The position numbers were made by a program, and so were the translations under genes. A DNA stretch of 64,000 bases from Stomorhina lunata (taxonomy: Eukaryota; Arthropoda; Insecta; Diptera; Rhiniidae), in contig OW121742.1 in the NCBI GenBank assembly GCA_933228675.1, forward strand, positions 32,144,710 through 32,208,709, in the 5' to 3' direction. The notes beneath the pieces were generated by a model that saw only the letters and a program-made list of their open reading frames with translations, did no database searches and was not told the DNA's origin. Shown here one piece after another: positions 26,901-41,900 of this stretch. Every line of letters starts with the position of its first letter. Within the stretch, counting starts at the first letter, position 1.

Positions 26901-29900
26901 AGTCTGTTCACATTTAGTTAGAGCTCCCAAAAAGCTCCCACTGGAATCATATTAATGCTGATAAATAAAATCGAATCGTAATAGATATGACAACTTAGAA
27001 CAGAGTAGTTTTATACAACAATTGGTCAGTATATACAATTTTATAGGAATCAGTCTATATTTGGCTATAGCTTTCTTATAAAAACCACTAGCGGAAACCA
27101 CTAAAATGCTACAAAAGCTATAGAAAAATTTTTTTATCGAAAATTTTTCTATAGAAAAATTTTTTTATCGAAAATTTTTCTATAGAAAAATTTTTTTATC
27201 GAAAATTTTTCTATAGAAAAATTTTTTTATCGAAAATTTTTCTATAGAAAAATTTTTTTATCGAAAATTTTTCTATAGAAAAATTTTTTTATCGAAAATT
27301 TTTCTATAAAAAAATTTTTTTATCGAAAATTTTTCTATAGAAAATTTTTTTTTATCGAAAATTTTTCTATAGAAAAATTTTTTTATCGACAATTTTTCTA
27401 TAGAAAAATTTTTTTATCGAAAATTTTTCTATAGAAAAATTTTTTTATCGAAAATTTTTCTATAGAAAAATTTTTTTATCGAAAATTTTTCTATAGAAAA
27501 ATTTTTCTATAGAAAATTTTTCTATAGAAAAATTTTTTTATCGAAAATTTTTCTATAGAAAAATTTTTTTATCGAAAATTTTTCTATAGAAAAATTTTTT
27601 TATCGAAAATTTTTCTATAGAAAAATTTTTCTATAGAAAATTTTTCTATAGAAAAATTTTTTTATCGAAAATTTTTCTATAGAAAAATTTTTTTATCAAA
27701 AATTTTTCTATAGAAAAATTTTTTTATCGAAAATTTTTCTATAGAAAAACTTTTTTATCGAAAATTTTTCTATAGAAAAATTTTTTTATCGAAAATTTTT
27801 CTATAGAAAATTTTTCTATAGAAAAATTTTTTTATCGAAAATTTTTCTATAGAAAAATTTTTTTATCGAAAATTTTTCTATAGAAAAATTTTTTTATCGA
27901 AAATTTTTCTATAGAAAAATTTTTTTATCGAAAAGTTTTCTATAAAAAAATTTTTTTATCGAAAATTTTTCTATAGAAAAATTTTTTTATCGAAAATTTT
28001 TCTATAGAAAAATTTTTTTATCGAAAATTTTTCTATAGAAAAATTTTTTTATCGAAAATTTTTCTATAGAAAAATTTTTTTATCGAAAATTTTTCTATAG
28101 AAAAATTTTTTTATCGAAAATTTTTCTACAGAAAAATTTTTTTATCGAAAATTTTTCTACAGAAAAATTTTTTTATCGAAAATTTTTCTATAAAAAAAAT
28201 TTTTTATCGAAAATTTTTCTATAAAAAAATTTTTTTATCGAAAATTTTTCTATAGAAAAATTTTTTTATCGAAAGTTTTTCTATAGAAAAATTTTTTTAT
28301 CGAAAATTTTTCTATAGAAAAATTTTTTTATCGAAAATTTTTCTATAGAAAAATTTTTTTATCGAAAATTTTTCTATAGAAAAATTTTTTTATCGAAAAT
28401 TTTTCTATAAAAAAATTTTTTTATCGAAAATTTTTCTATAGAAACATTTTTTATCGAAAATTTTTCTACAGAAAAATTTTTTTATCGAAAATTTTTCTAT
28501 AGAAAAATTTTTTTATCGAAAATTTTTCTATAAAAAAATTTTTTTATCGAAAATTTTTCTATAGAAAAATTTTTTTATCGAAAATTTTTCTATAGAAAAA
28601 TTTTTTTATCGAAAATTTTTCTATAAAAAAAAATTTTTATTGAAAATTTTTCTATAGAAAAATTTTTTTATCGAAAATTTTTCTATAAAAAAATTTTTTT
28701 ATCGAAAATTTTTCTATAGAAAATTTTTTTATCGAAAATTTTTCTATAGAAAAATTTTTTTATCGAAAATTTTTCTATAGAAAAATTTTTTTATCGAAAA
28801 TTTTTCTATAGAAAAATTTTTTTATCGAAAATTTTTTTATCGAAAATTTTTGTATAGAAAAATTTTTTTATCGAAAATTTTTCTATAGAAAAATTTTTTT
28901 ATCGAAAATTTTTCTATAGAAAAATTTTTTTATCGAAAATTTTTCTATAAAAAAAATTTTTTATCGAAAATTTTTCTATAGAAAAATTTTTTTATCGAAA
29001 ATTTTTCTATAGAAAAATTTTTTTATCGAAAATTTTTCTATAGAAAAATTTTTTTATCGAAAATTTTTCTATAGAAAAATTTTTTTATCGAAAATTTTTC
29101 TATAGAAAAATTTTTTTATCGAAAATTTTTCTATAGAAAAATTTTTTTATCGAAAATTTTTCTATAGAAAAATTTTTTTATCGAAAATTTTTCTATAGAA
29201 AAAATTTTTTATCGAAAATTTTTCTATAGAAAAATTTTTTTATCGAAAATTTTTCTACAGAAAAATTTTTTTATCGAAAATTTTTCTATAGAAAAATTTT
29301 TTTAACGAAAATTTTTCTATAGAAAAATTTTTTTAACGAAAATTTTTCTATAGAAAAATTTTTTTAACGAAAATTTTTCTATAGAAAAATTTTTTTATCA
29401 TTTTTTTTTTTATCGAAAATTTTTCTATAGAAAAATTTTTTTATCGAAAATTTTTCTATAAAAAAATTTTTTTATCGAAAATTTTTCTATAGAAAAATTT
29501 TTTTATCGAAAATTTTTCTGTAGAAAAATTTTTTTATCGCAAATTTTTCTATAGAAAAATTTTTTTATCGAAAATTTTTCTATAGAAAAATTTTTTTATC
29601 GAAAATTTTTCTATAGAAAAATTTTTTTATCGAAAATTTTTCTATAGAAAAATTTTTTTATCGAAATTTTTTCTTTTTTTTAGAAAATTTTCTTTTTATT
29701 GAAAATTTTTCTATAGAAAAATTTTTTTATCAAAAATTTTTCTATAGAAAAATTTTTTTATCGAAAATTTTTCTATAGAAAAATTTTTTTATCGAAAATT
29801 TTTCTATAGAAAAATTTTTTTATCGAAAATTTTTCTATAGAAAAATTTTTTTATCGAAAATTTTTGTATAGAAAAATTTTTTTATCGAAAATTTTTCTAT

Positions 29901-32900
29901 AGAAAAATTTTTTTATCGAAAATTTTTTTATACAAAATTTTTCTATAGAAAAATTTTTTTATAGAAAATTTTTCTATAGAAAAATTTTTTTATCGAAAAT
30001 TTTTCTATAGAAAAATTTTTTTATCGAAAATTTTTCTATAGAAAAATTTTTTTATCGAAAATTTTTCTATAGAAAAATTTTTTTATCGAAAATTTTTCTA
30101 TAGAAAAATTTTTTTATCGAAAATTTTTCTATAGAAAAATTTTTTTATTGAAAATTTTTCTATAGAAAAATTTTTTTTTATCGAAAATTTTTCTATAGAA
30201 AAATATTTTTATCAAAATTTTTTTATAGACAATTTTTATAGAAAATTTTATATAGAAAAATTTTGTTTTATCGAAAATTTTTCTATAGAAAAATTTTTTT
30301 ATCGAAAATTTTTCTATAGAAACATTTTTTGATCGAAAATTTTTCTATAGAAAAATTTTTTTATCGAAAATTTTTCTATAGAAAAATTTTTTTATCGAAA
30401 ATTTTTCTATAGAAAAATTTTTTTATCGAAAATTTTTCTATAGAAACATTTTTTTATCGAACATTTTTCTATAGAAACATTTTTTTATCGAAAATTTTTC
30501 TATAGAAAAATTTTTTTATCGAAATTTTTTTTATAGAAAAATTTTTTTATCGAAAATTTTTCTATAGAAAAATTTTTTTATCGAAAATTTTTCTATAGAA
30601 AAATTTTTTTATCGAAAATTTTTCTATAAAAAATTTTTTTTTATCGAAAATTTTTCTATAGAAAAATTTTTTTATCGAAAATTTTTCTATAGAAAAATTT
30701 TTTTTTATTGAAAATTTTTCTATAGAAAAATTTTTTTATCGAAAATTTTTAAATAGAAAATTTTTTTTAAATTATTATTTAATTTTTCTATAGAAAAATT
30801 TTTTTATCGAAAATTTTTCTATAGAAAAATTTCTTTAACGAACATTATTCTATAGAAGAATATTTTTTTTGAAAGTTTGTCTGTAGGAAAATATTTTTAT
30901 CAAAAATAATCGGTCACCAACCGATTAACCGGGTATTAAATGCGTTCTTAACTGAATGCTTTTAATACTTATTTTCACGAGTTTCATTTATGATCGTGAT
31001 ATCTACAAAAATTACAAAAAGTCTTCGGCTACTGGTGGTATGGGCTTCTTGAGCCTGATTATAAACTACGATAGCTATGGCCACTAAATTTTGCATTATA
31101 TAAATACCAGCCAGTGTGATAATCATTATATCAATCAATATTAAATACAGACTTTATATACAGTGGATGCATTAGAAAATCCTTAAAAAAATTGATGGCC
31201 CTGTCTCATTACTATCTAACTAAGTGTTTGTCCTAACTACATATTTAGCACAACAAAATTTATTAAATATTAATGTAAAACTATACCCGGTAATGAGATC
31301 AATTTTTATGCAAAGTAAATACTAGGGAAACTACTTAGATACTTTTGAATGTAATCCGAATTTTGTCCACATTTTGAATTAGCTTACATATATATACCAG
31401 TAAAGTAAGATTTATAAGAACTAACAAATATCAATGACAATTTTCATAGAGACTAAATCTTATAACATTTTCTTTCTGTTGTACAGTGGAACCAGATAAA
31501 AATAATAATACTAAAGAGATAACATAAAAATAGTCTTTACTTACCAATCGATTGTGCAACAGTTTATCAACGATGGATACATGCGTATACGTTCCTTAAA
31601 CGAGTCGCCAATGGGTGAAAATGCCAATGCAATATGCAATTGCTCTCGTATGCGGTCAATGAAGAACGCGTACACTTCACTGGGTAAACTGTCAATATTT
31701 TTACCCTAAAGTATTTATTTGACATGGTTTAAGTAGCGGTGTTCAGCCAAAGAAGTTAAGTTTATGAAATGTTTAAAAATATAGAGCATAAATTGAATAA
31801 AATAGATTAAAAAAAACCAGTAAAATTCAAATTATTATGATGATTTGCAATTGAATATAAAATGATTTTGAGTTTAATGATGATATAATTGGGAAGCATT
31901 AGAAACAATTGCAAGGAATCATTTATATGTTATAATCAATAGCAACAATACAAAACATTATCATCGTCAACACCAATAATAACAAAACCCCTCATTATCA
32001 TCTCCAACATTATTGTCATCATCATTATCCATAAACAGTTGGAGATATAGTTGTTATAATATTATAATATTTCATGGAACAGGAAGTGTTGTCGTTCGTT
32101 TCAGTTGTAATGGCAATGTTTGAGTGTTGTTGATATTTGCATTAGCCAAGTTGTTGGTTATCATTATAGCCACAATCATCATTGTTGTTGTTGTTGCAAT
32201 TATTGTTGTTATTGCAAATGTTCGTTACCATAAATTTAAGGAAATCGCAATGCATTAGAGCATATGCCAATGAGTGAGTTAGTTCAGTATGTTAATGAAA
32301 TTTTGATTTACCGGAAATAAAATAAATTGAATTTTAGTTTTAGTTTTAGATTTTTTTCATTTATGACAAAAGCTATAAATTAGCTAATTTATATTTTTTC
32401 CCCTCTACTACTACTTACCAAAGCCTTTGCCACATTAAGCATATTTTCCATAATGGCAGCTTTGTCTTCTAATTGATAGAGATTGGGTAAATCGCCACAA
32501 TTTAAAATGCCATTTATATCCTCGATGTAGCCCTCGTCGGTGGCCTGTAGTTGAAATAGGATAATAAATTTTAATTTTTTTTTTAGTAAATTCTCATTAA
32601 TAATAATTTCAATAATCTCAAAGGAAAATTGTGGTATTCAGGAACGTATGAATGATAATTGTCTATTAAATAATAAGTATACGCAAAGGGGTTAAAGTAT
32701 AGGTATATTTAGATTAGAGACAATTCTTTATGTTACCTCGTAAGGTAACGAAAAAAAATCCTGATTTCAAATTTGTCAACTATTGAACGATAGGTAAAAG
32801 AAACTATATAAAGTATATAAAAGAAAGTACATAAAGTATAAAGTATATGTAATGGATACCTCTTTTTTTAATTCTTTTCTTCTGCAGAAAATTTTTTCTA

Positions 32901-35900
32901 TAGAAAATTCATTTATCAAAAATCTTTCTATAGAAAATTCATTTATCAAAAATCTTTCTATAGAAAATTTTTTATCAAAGATTTTTCAATAGAAAAAATT
33001 TTCATAAAAGAGTTTTCTATAGAAAAATTTTTACTAAAACAATTTTCTGCAGAAGAATTTTTGATAAAAAAAAATTCTATAGGAAAAATTCTTGATAAAA
33101 CATTTTCTTTAGGAACATTTTTGATAAAAAAATTTCTATAGAAAAATTTTTGACAAAAAAATTTTTAACCAAAAAATTGTCTATATCAAGATATTTGATA
33201 ACAAATTTTCTATAGAAAACTTTTTGATAACAAATTTTGTATAGAAAAAATTTTGATAAAATAATTTTTGTAGAAAAAATTTTAATAAAAGAATTTTCTA
33301 TAGAAACGTTTTTGATATAAAAATTTTCTATAGAAAAATTTTTGTTAACAAAATTTCTTAGAAAATATTTTCATAAAAAAAAACATTTGATAAAAAAATT
33401 AAGAAAAATATAGAAAAATATTTGATAAAAAAATTTCTATAAAAAAATTTTTGATAAAAGAATTTTCTATCGACAAAATATTGATAAAAGAATTTTCTTT
33501 AGAAAAATTTTCTAATTTCGATAAATAATTTTTTGTGGAAAAATTTTCTTATCAAAAAATTTCTATAGAAAATTTTTTTATTAAACATTTTCTGTGAAAA
33601 ATTTTTAATAAAAAAGTTTTCTATGTATAAATTTTTGCAAAAAAATTTCTATAGAAAAAGTTTTGATAAAAGAATTTTCTAAAGAAAATTTTTTAAGTAA
33701 AGAAATTTCTATAGAAAAATTTTCTATTTTTGATGAAAAAATTTTCGGTATCAAAATTTTTGATAAAAAAATTTTCTATAGAAAAATTTTTAATAAAAAA
33801 TTTTTCGTGGAAAAATTTTCTTATCAATAAATTTCTATAAAAAAATTTTTTATTAAAAATTTCTATAGAAAAATTTTTAATAAAAAAGTTTTCTATGTAA
33901 AAATTTTTGAAAAAAAAAATTTCTATAGAAATAGAATTTTCTATAGAAAAAATTTTAATTAAAGAAATTTCTATAGAAAAATTTTCTATTTTTGATGAAA
34001 AAATTTTCGGTATCAAAATTTTTGATAAAAAAATTTTCTATAGAAAAATTTTTAATAAAAAATTTTCCGTGGAAAAATTTTCTTATCAATAAATTTCTAT
34101 AAAAAAATTTTTTATTAAAAATTTTCTATAGAAAAATTTTTAATAAAAAAGTTTTCTATGTAAAAATTTTTGAAAAAAAAAATTTCTATAGAAAAAGAAT
34201 TTTCTATAGAAAAAATTTTAATTAAAGAAATTTCTATAGAAAAATTTTCTATTTTTGATGAAAAAATTTTCGGTATCAAAATTTTTGATAAAAAAATTTT
34301 CAAAAGAAAAATTTTCTTATCAAAAAATTTCTATAGAAAAAATTTTTATTAAAAATTTTCGATAGAAAAAAAAGTTTTCTTATAAAAATTTTTGAAAAAA
34401 GTTTTCATGAAAGAATTTTCTATGGAAAAAATTTTAATAAAAGAAATTTCTATAGAAAAATTTTCTATTTTTGATGAAAACATTTTCGGTATCAAAAATT
34501 TTGAAAAAAAAATTTTTATTGAAAAATTTTTAATAAAAAATTTTTAATAAAAAATTTTTAATAAAAAATTTTTAGTAAAAAATTTTCTATGAAAACATTT
34601 TTGATAAAAAAAAGTTTTGATAACAAATTTTCTATAAAAAAATTTTCTATAGAAAATTCTTTGATCAAAAATTTTTCTATAAAAAATTTTTATTCAAAAA
34701 TTTCTGTATAGAAAATTTTTTTATCAAAACTTTTTATAGAGAATTTTTTTTTATTAAAAATTTTTCCATAGAAACATTTTTTTTTTATAAAAAATAGAAA
34801 TTTTTTCTATAGAAACTTCTTTTATCAAAATTCTTTTAATAGAAGATTATTTTATTAAAAATATAAAATATTATAAAACATTTTTTTATCAAAAATTTTT
34901 CTTTAGAAAACTTTTTTATCAAAATTAATTTTTGATAAAAAAGTTTTATTTTAATTTAATTTTTATATAGAGAATTTTTTTATTGAAAAATTTTATATAG
35001 AACATTTTTTTTTAAATTTTTATAGAACATTTTTTTTTTAATTTTTTATAGAAAATTATTTTGTTCAAAATTTTTCGATACAATTTTTTTTTTTATCAAA
35101 GAAAGAAATTTTGTCTATAGAAAATTTTTTTTATCCGAATGTTTTCCTTAGAATTTTTTTTTATCAAAAATTTGTACATAGAAAATTTTTTTGGTAAAAA
35201 TTTTACCATAGAATTTTTTTTTATCAAAAATATAAAATTTTTCTTCAGAAAACTCTTTTATCAAAATTTTTGCCATAGAAAATTCTTTAAGAAATTTTTT
35301 TATAGATTTTTTTTTTATAATTTTGTTTTTATAAATTTTTTTTATCAAAAATTTTTCTATAGGAAATTTTTTTATCAAAAAGTTTTTAATAGAAAATTTT
35401 GTTGTTAAAAATTTTTCTATAGAAAATTTAATTGTCAACGAAAAATTGTGTTTTATCAAAAATTTTCCTATAGAATTTTTTTTAACAAAAATTTTTCTAT
35501 GGAAAATTATTTTATTAAAAATTTTTCTACAGAAGTTTTTTTGTTTGTATTAAAAAAACTTTTTTATTATTTATTAAAAAAAATATATCAAAAATAGAAA
35601 TTTTTTTTATGAAATTTTTTTTTTATAGAAAATTCTTTTATCAAAAATTTTTGTATAGAAAATTTTTAATTACAAATTTTTCTATAGAAAATTTTTAATT
35701 GCAAATTTTTTTTTTTTTTTAACAAAAATTTTTCTATAGAAAATTATTTTATTAAAAAATTTTCTATAGAAGTTTTTTTGTTTGTATTAAAAAAACTTTT
35801 TTATTATTTATTAAAAAAAAAAGATATCAAAAATATACATTTTTTTTATGAATTTTTTTTTTTATAGAAAATTCTTTTATCAAAAATTTTTGTATAGAAA

Positions 35901-38900
35901 ATTTTTAATTACAAATTTTTCTATAGAAAATTTTTAATTACAAATTTTTCTATAGAAAATTTTTTATCAAAAATTTTCTATAGAAAATTTTTTATCAAAG
36001 CTTTTTCTATAGAAAACTTTTTTATCAAATATATTTTCAATAACAAAATTTTTTCTATAGAAAATTCGTTTATCACAATTTTTGAATGCGAAATTTTTAA
36101 TCAAAAATTTTTCTATAGAAAATTTTTTGTCAAAAATTTTTCCATAAAATTTTTTTTTATCCAAAATTTTTTATTTTAATTTTCGTTACAAATTTTTCTA
36201 TAGAAAATGTTTATATCAAAAATTTTTCTTGGCGACAATATTAGAGATTTTATTTCTGTTTTTGTCGAACAATACAATTTGGTTCTATAAATTGAATTTT
36301 GATTTTGATTCTTGTATATTTTTTTTGTTAACATATCGATTTTGTAAACAAATCTCAAGCGAATGATCTTAATACTCATTTTAATTGATGATCATGAGAT
36401 TTAAAAAAATTACAAAAAATCTTCGGCTCCTGGTGGTATGGACTGCCTATCTTTGCATATAAGGAAGATACAACTAGTCTTGATAGTGAACTAGAAATAA
36501 GAGGTCGATAGATAAAAACGACGCATGTTTTTGAAGTGCTTAGATATGGAGCTTATAAGCGGAGAAATATCACGTAGACCAAATATGCCACCAAGTCATT
36601 CCAATGGCACCAAATAAGCAAATAAATGCTCCGAATGCCAAAAATTTATTTGTAAAAAGCGTTCTGGGGCAAATATTGTGTGTAATGAATGTTGAAAAAC
36701 TGAATAAATTTTTTTTATTGTCATAAGCGCTTTATATTTGAAATACAGGATAAGGGTTAAAAAGCTTAACACTTTATATCTATATTCAACACTCAAATAA
36801 CTTTAAATTTTAATAAAAATTACTTTATCTTATTACTTATTAATATTAAATTATGCAATTTATTTTCATTTAATTTTCTTATTTCCCCACACTCATACAT
36901 ACGTGATTAAATTGCCATATAACAATACTTCATTATAATTTACTTACATTTCTTGTAAGCTTGTAAAATCTATCTATACACATATAAAATTTGCATAAAT
37001 ATGTCAGGTACTTACTTGTGAATCGGAGAAAAGGAAGACCGTGTGATTTAAGTTAAATCCAGCGGTCATCAATATCTTTTTTAAATCATCACGCCAATCC
37101 TGTTGTGTATAAGTTTTTGTCACTTGTACTGTCATCAATCTGCAATCAGCGATGTGAGCAGCTAAACGACATGAACTGCGACGTCCGGAGCCACCCATAC
37201 CGACCATTAAAATATTACCGCGTGGCATTTGTAAAACTCGAGAAACTCTGGGAAAACACATGAAATTGGGAAGATGGAAAAAGACAATTTTTCAGTTACA
37301 AAAAAAGAAATGAAAATTTAAATTTATGAATAAATCTAGATGCAAATGAATTGTTATGCACATTTGAAATGGTTGAAAACATATTGAAGGGGTTTAGGGA
37401 ACGTAAATAATAAGGGAGTTTCCTAAAATAATATAATTATGGATTTTTCACAAATTTTTTTTTGAAATCAGAGGCCAAATCTTTGCATTCGTTATTGATC
37501 GGAAACTCAGACCGAAAATGGGACTTCTGAAAACGACCATACGGCAAATCAATGCACTGAAATGTAACATTTTTATATTTTTATAGAATCTTTGCTATAT
37601 ACCTTATAACTTTTTATAGAGGCTTCCCCTTCTTTGTTACCCCTAATTTAAATTATTTTGATCTCCTAAAAATAGGCATAACTTACCTCGATATGTGTTC
37701 AATGGCAAAACGAAACAGCACCAAATCCATTGGTGTACTCGACACACCATTATAGTCCCTCAAATAATAATGCATTAGTTTCTCTAACTTATTATAATTC
37801 TCACATTCATCATAGATCTTGGGTTCAGCATCGGGCTCAAGATAGTTTCCAAAGAACAAATTACGTAAATCATCATCGGTTAGTTTGGCGCCTTTATTGT
37901 CCATGCGATCGACAAAAGCCGATTCGAGCGAATAACGCAGATGAGTCTTGCAGGCATGCGAACACATTTCTAACAGTTGATCACGATCTTTTTGATCGAT
38001 AAGGCTAGAGGGAGATAAAAGAGGAGAATATATAAAGACAATGTGTGAAATTTTTAGGAAATAAAGAAAAATAAAATAGTGGAACAATTGGTCCACTGGC
38101 AAATCGACCATAAATATATGAGCTCTAATAAATTAAATAAATCATGTTGCATACTTTTGTGATGAACAAAATATTAATCAAAATATTTATGCTGCTATAC
38201 AAAAAATTAGCTTTTTGCTGCGACACGAACTTTTGAGATAATTCTTAGATACATTTTGTCTGCTGAATCTGAAAATGATTATATTTGTTTCTAGTTGCAT
38301 TGTCTTGAAAATTATAGAAAATTTTTATTTAATAAAAATTTTCCTTTAAAAATTTTATAAAAATTTTTCTATAAAGTTATTTTTTTATAATAATTTTTCT
38401 ATAAAAAATTTTTCTTTAGAAAAATTTTCTTAAATAAAAATGTTTCAATATAAAAATTTTCCTTAATAAAAATTTTTCTGTAAACAAAAAATTTTTAACA
38501 AAAATTTTTCTGTAGAAAAATTTTCTTTAATAAAATGTTTCTATAGAAAAATTTTCTTTAATAAAATTTTTCTATAGAAAAATTTTCCTTAATAAAATTT
38601 TTCTATAGAAAAATTTCTTTAATAAAATTTTTCTATAGAAAAATTTTATTAAAGAAAATTTTTCTATAGAAAAATTTTATTAAAGAAATTTTTCTATAGA
38701 AAAATTTTATTAAAGAAAATTTTCTTTAATAAAAAAAATTTTCCTTTAATAAAAATTTTTCTATAAAAATTTTTCTTTAGAAAAATTTTCTTTAATAAAA
38801 TTTTTTTTTTTAGAAAAATTTTCTTTAATAAATTTTTTTTAGAAAAATTTTCTTTAATAAAAATTTTTCTTGAATAAAAATTTTTCTTTAGAAAAATTTT

Positions 38901-41900
38901 CTTTAATAAAAATTTTTTTTTAGAAAAATTTTCTTTAATAAAAATTTTTCTTTAGAAAAATTTTCTTTAATAAAAATTTTTCTATAGAAAACTTTTCTTT
39001 AATAAAATTTTTTCCTTAGAAAATCTTTCTCTTATAAAAATTTTTCTATAGCAAATTTTTCTTTAATGAAAATTTTTCTATAGAAAATTTTTATTTAATG
39101 GAAATTTTTCTATAGAAAATTTTTCTTTAATGAACATTTTTCTATAGAAAATTTGTCTTTAATGAAAATTTTTTTATAGAACATTTTTCTATAGAAAATT
39201 TTTCTATAATGAACATTTTTCTATAGAAAATTTTTCTTTAATGTAAAATTTTCTATAGAAAATTTTTCTTTAATGAAAATTTTTCTATAGAAAATTTTTC
39301 TTTAATGAAAATTTTTCTATAGAAAATTTTTCTTTAATGAAAATTTTTCTATAGAAAATTTTTCTTTAATGAAAATTTTTCTATAGAAAATTTTTCTTTA
39401 ATGAAAATTTTTCTATAGAAAATTTTTCTTTAATGAAAATTTTTCTATAGAAAATTTTTCTTTAATGAAAATTTTTCTATAGAAAATTTTTCTTTAATGA
39501 AAATTTTTCTATAGAAAATTTTTCTTTAATGAAAATTTTTCTATAGAAAATTTTTCGTTAATGAAAATTTTTCTATAGAAAATTTTTCTTTAATGAAAAT
39601 TTTTCTATAGAAAATTTTTCTTTAATGAAAATTTTTCTATAGAAAATTTTTCTTTAATGAAAATTTTTCTATAGAAAATTTTTCTTTAATGAAAATTTTT
39701 CTTTAATGAAAATTTTTCTTTAATGAAAATTTTTCTAAAAAAATTTTTCTTTAATGAAAATTTTTCTATAGAAAATTTTTCTTTAATGAAAATTTTTCTA
39801 TAGAAAATTTTTCTTTAATGAAAATTTTTCTTTAATGAAAATTTTTCTACAAAAAATTTTTCTTTAATGAAAATTTTTCTATAGAAAATTTTTCTATAAT
39901 GAAAATTTTTCTATAGAAAATATTTCTTAAATGAAAATTTTTCTATAGAAAATTTTCTTTAATGAAAATTTTTCTTAATAAAAATTTTTCTATCGAAAAT
40001 TTTTCTTTAATAAATTTCTTTTTACAAAAAATTTTTCTTTAATAAAAATTTACCTTTAATAGAATTTTTGCTCTAAAGGTTTTTGTTTAATAAAAATTTT
40101 TGTATAGAAAATTCTTCTTTAATAAAAATTTTTCTATAGAAAATTTTTCTTTGGTAAAAATTTTTCTATAAAAATTTTTCTTTAATAAAAAATTTTTTTT
40201 AATTAAAATTTTTCTATAAAAATTTTTCTTTAAAAAGTTTTTTTATTGAAAAATTTTTTTTAGAAATTTTTTCTTTAATAAAATGTTTTCTATAGAAAAT
40301 TTTTCTTTAATACAATTGTTTCTATAGAAAATTATTCTGTGAAACAAATTTTTCTATAGAAAATTTTTCTTAAATAAAAATTTTTCTAAAGAAAATTTTT
40401 CTGTTGGTTTAACTCTTGTTATAGAATATTTTCAAAGAAACATTTTTTCGGTGTTATTTCTATGATACCTCTAAATTGGCTTATAGGATACAGAAACATA
40501 TGAAGACAACTCAAAGATATAATTTTCTCAAATTTGGATATTTTAGTAGTCGTTTTGGAGTTATATTAACATTATTTACCAAAAATGTTTTTCAGATAAA
40601 AATTATATGTGTCTCGAAAACTGGAGCCAACTCTCAAAAACTAATGTGACATTCGGATTAAGCAGACCAAAGCTATTTATATTTGGTCTAGTGCCGCAAA
40701 ATCTTGTTGACCTGTCTTATATGCGCAACAAAAGTTTGCAAGGAATCATCCTAAAAATAGGCAACATTTTTTTAAATTTCCTAATATCGATGTTTATCAA
40801 ATGCCTTAATTTCAGCCCTGTATTGAGATAGAAATGTATATTTATTGAGCTTCAGTAACTAAATATTCTAGGGATTTTTAATTTAACTAGAATTTATGTA
40901 TTATTGTAATCCTTTATCAAATAGTAAAGTAAATATTGATTAATATATACAAGGCTTTTGTAATTACTATTAGAGTATTGTATGTATTTTAAATCTGATA
41001 TTTTGTACATTAAATAAAAAAAAAAAAATACAGGACAATAAATGTACTTATATCCTTTGTATAGCCCCAACAATATCAAAGTAATAACAAAAAAAAAGAG
41101 ATAAAACAAAATAACAGATTATAAAACAGTAAAGACAAATTAATGACAATAAAATAAAACGTAAAAGTAATATTATCATTTCGAAATAATAGCAAACGAA
41201 ACAATGAGACAATATCATTCATTGTATTCATATATGAATTATAAATATGTATTTGAAAGTATAAAGGGATATAATGCATACAATAGACATGTGTGTGTGT
41301 ACTAGGAAATATTTTTCGAGTACACAAGGCAACAATATAACTTTTGTGATGATTATTGATGAATACTATTTTTGTGGTGATATGCTTATTTAACTCTAAG
41401 AACAGAGTTTTTGTTATATATTTTTTCGAACTTTATAAATTTTGATCAAAATTACAAATGAAATATTTGTAACCTTTGCTATTATTTTTGTGACATAGTG
41501 CTTTGTATTACACGTGCGTTTTTGAATTAGATAATTATGACTTCTATTTTAGTAGCACTTCATGCCACAACTTCAGTGACATTTACTAACAGAAAAAAAA
41601 ATTCTCGTTCCAAATCAAAAGACAGCTTTACACTATTAGTTTTTGTCATTTGGAAATAAAAGGTATCGAAAATTCAGGCCTAATTTGAATTTAATTCAAA
41701 ACAAGTTAGAAAGTTCAAGCCCGATCATACGATATCCTTCATCACCAAGGTCAAAGGTGTTTTTTTGTATATAAAGACTAATATTTTCTAAATTTTGTCA
41801 TCATACAAACATTTTCTCAAGACTTATTCTTTTATTAAGACTTATTTCTTGAAATTTAGCAAATTGATAACATTTTTTACAAAAATTACGTATGAAAAAA

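Noticed and set aside
33693..35459. Several 60-107 codon frames rich in Phe, Ile, Lys, Asn in R8
   Set aside because: They are translations of the satellite unit. Both strands are open, and residues repeat every ten or so positions.
40607..40831. 74-codon frame starting MCLENWSQLSKTN
   Set aside because: No recognisable domain, no splice or promoter context. Chance opening in a non-repeat intron segment is likely.
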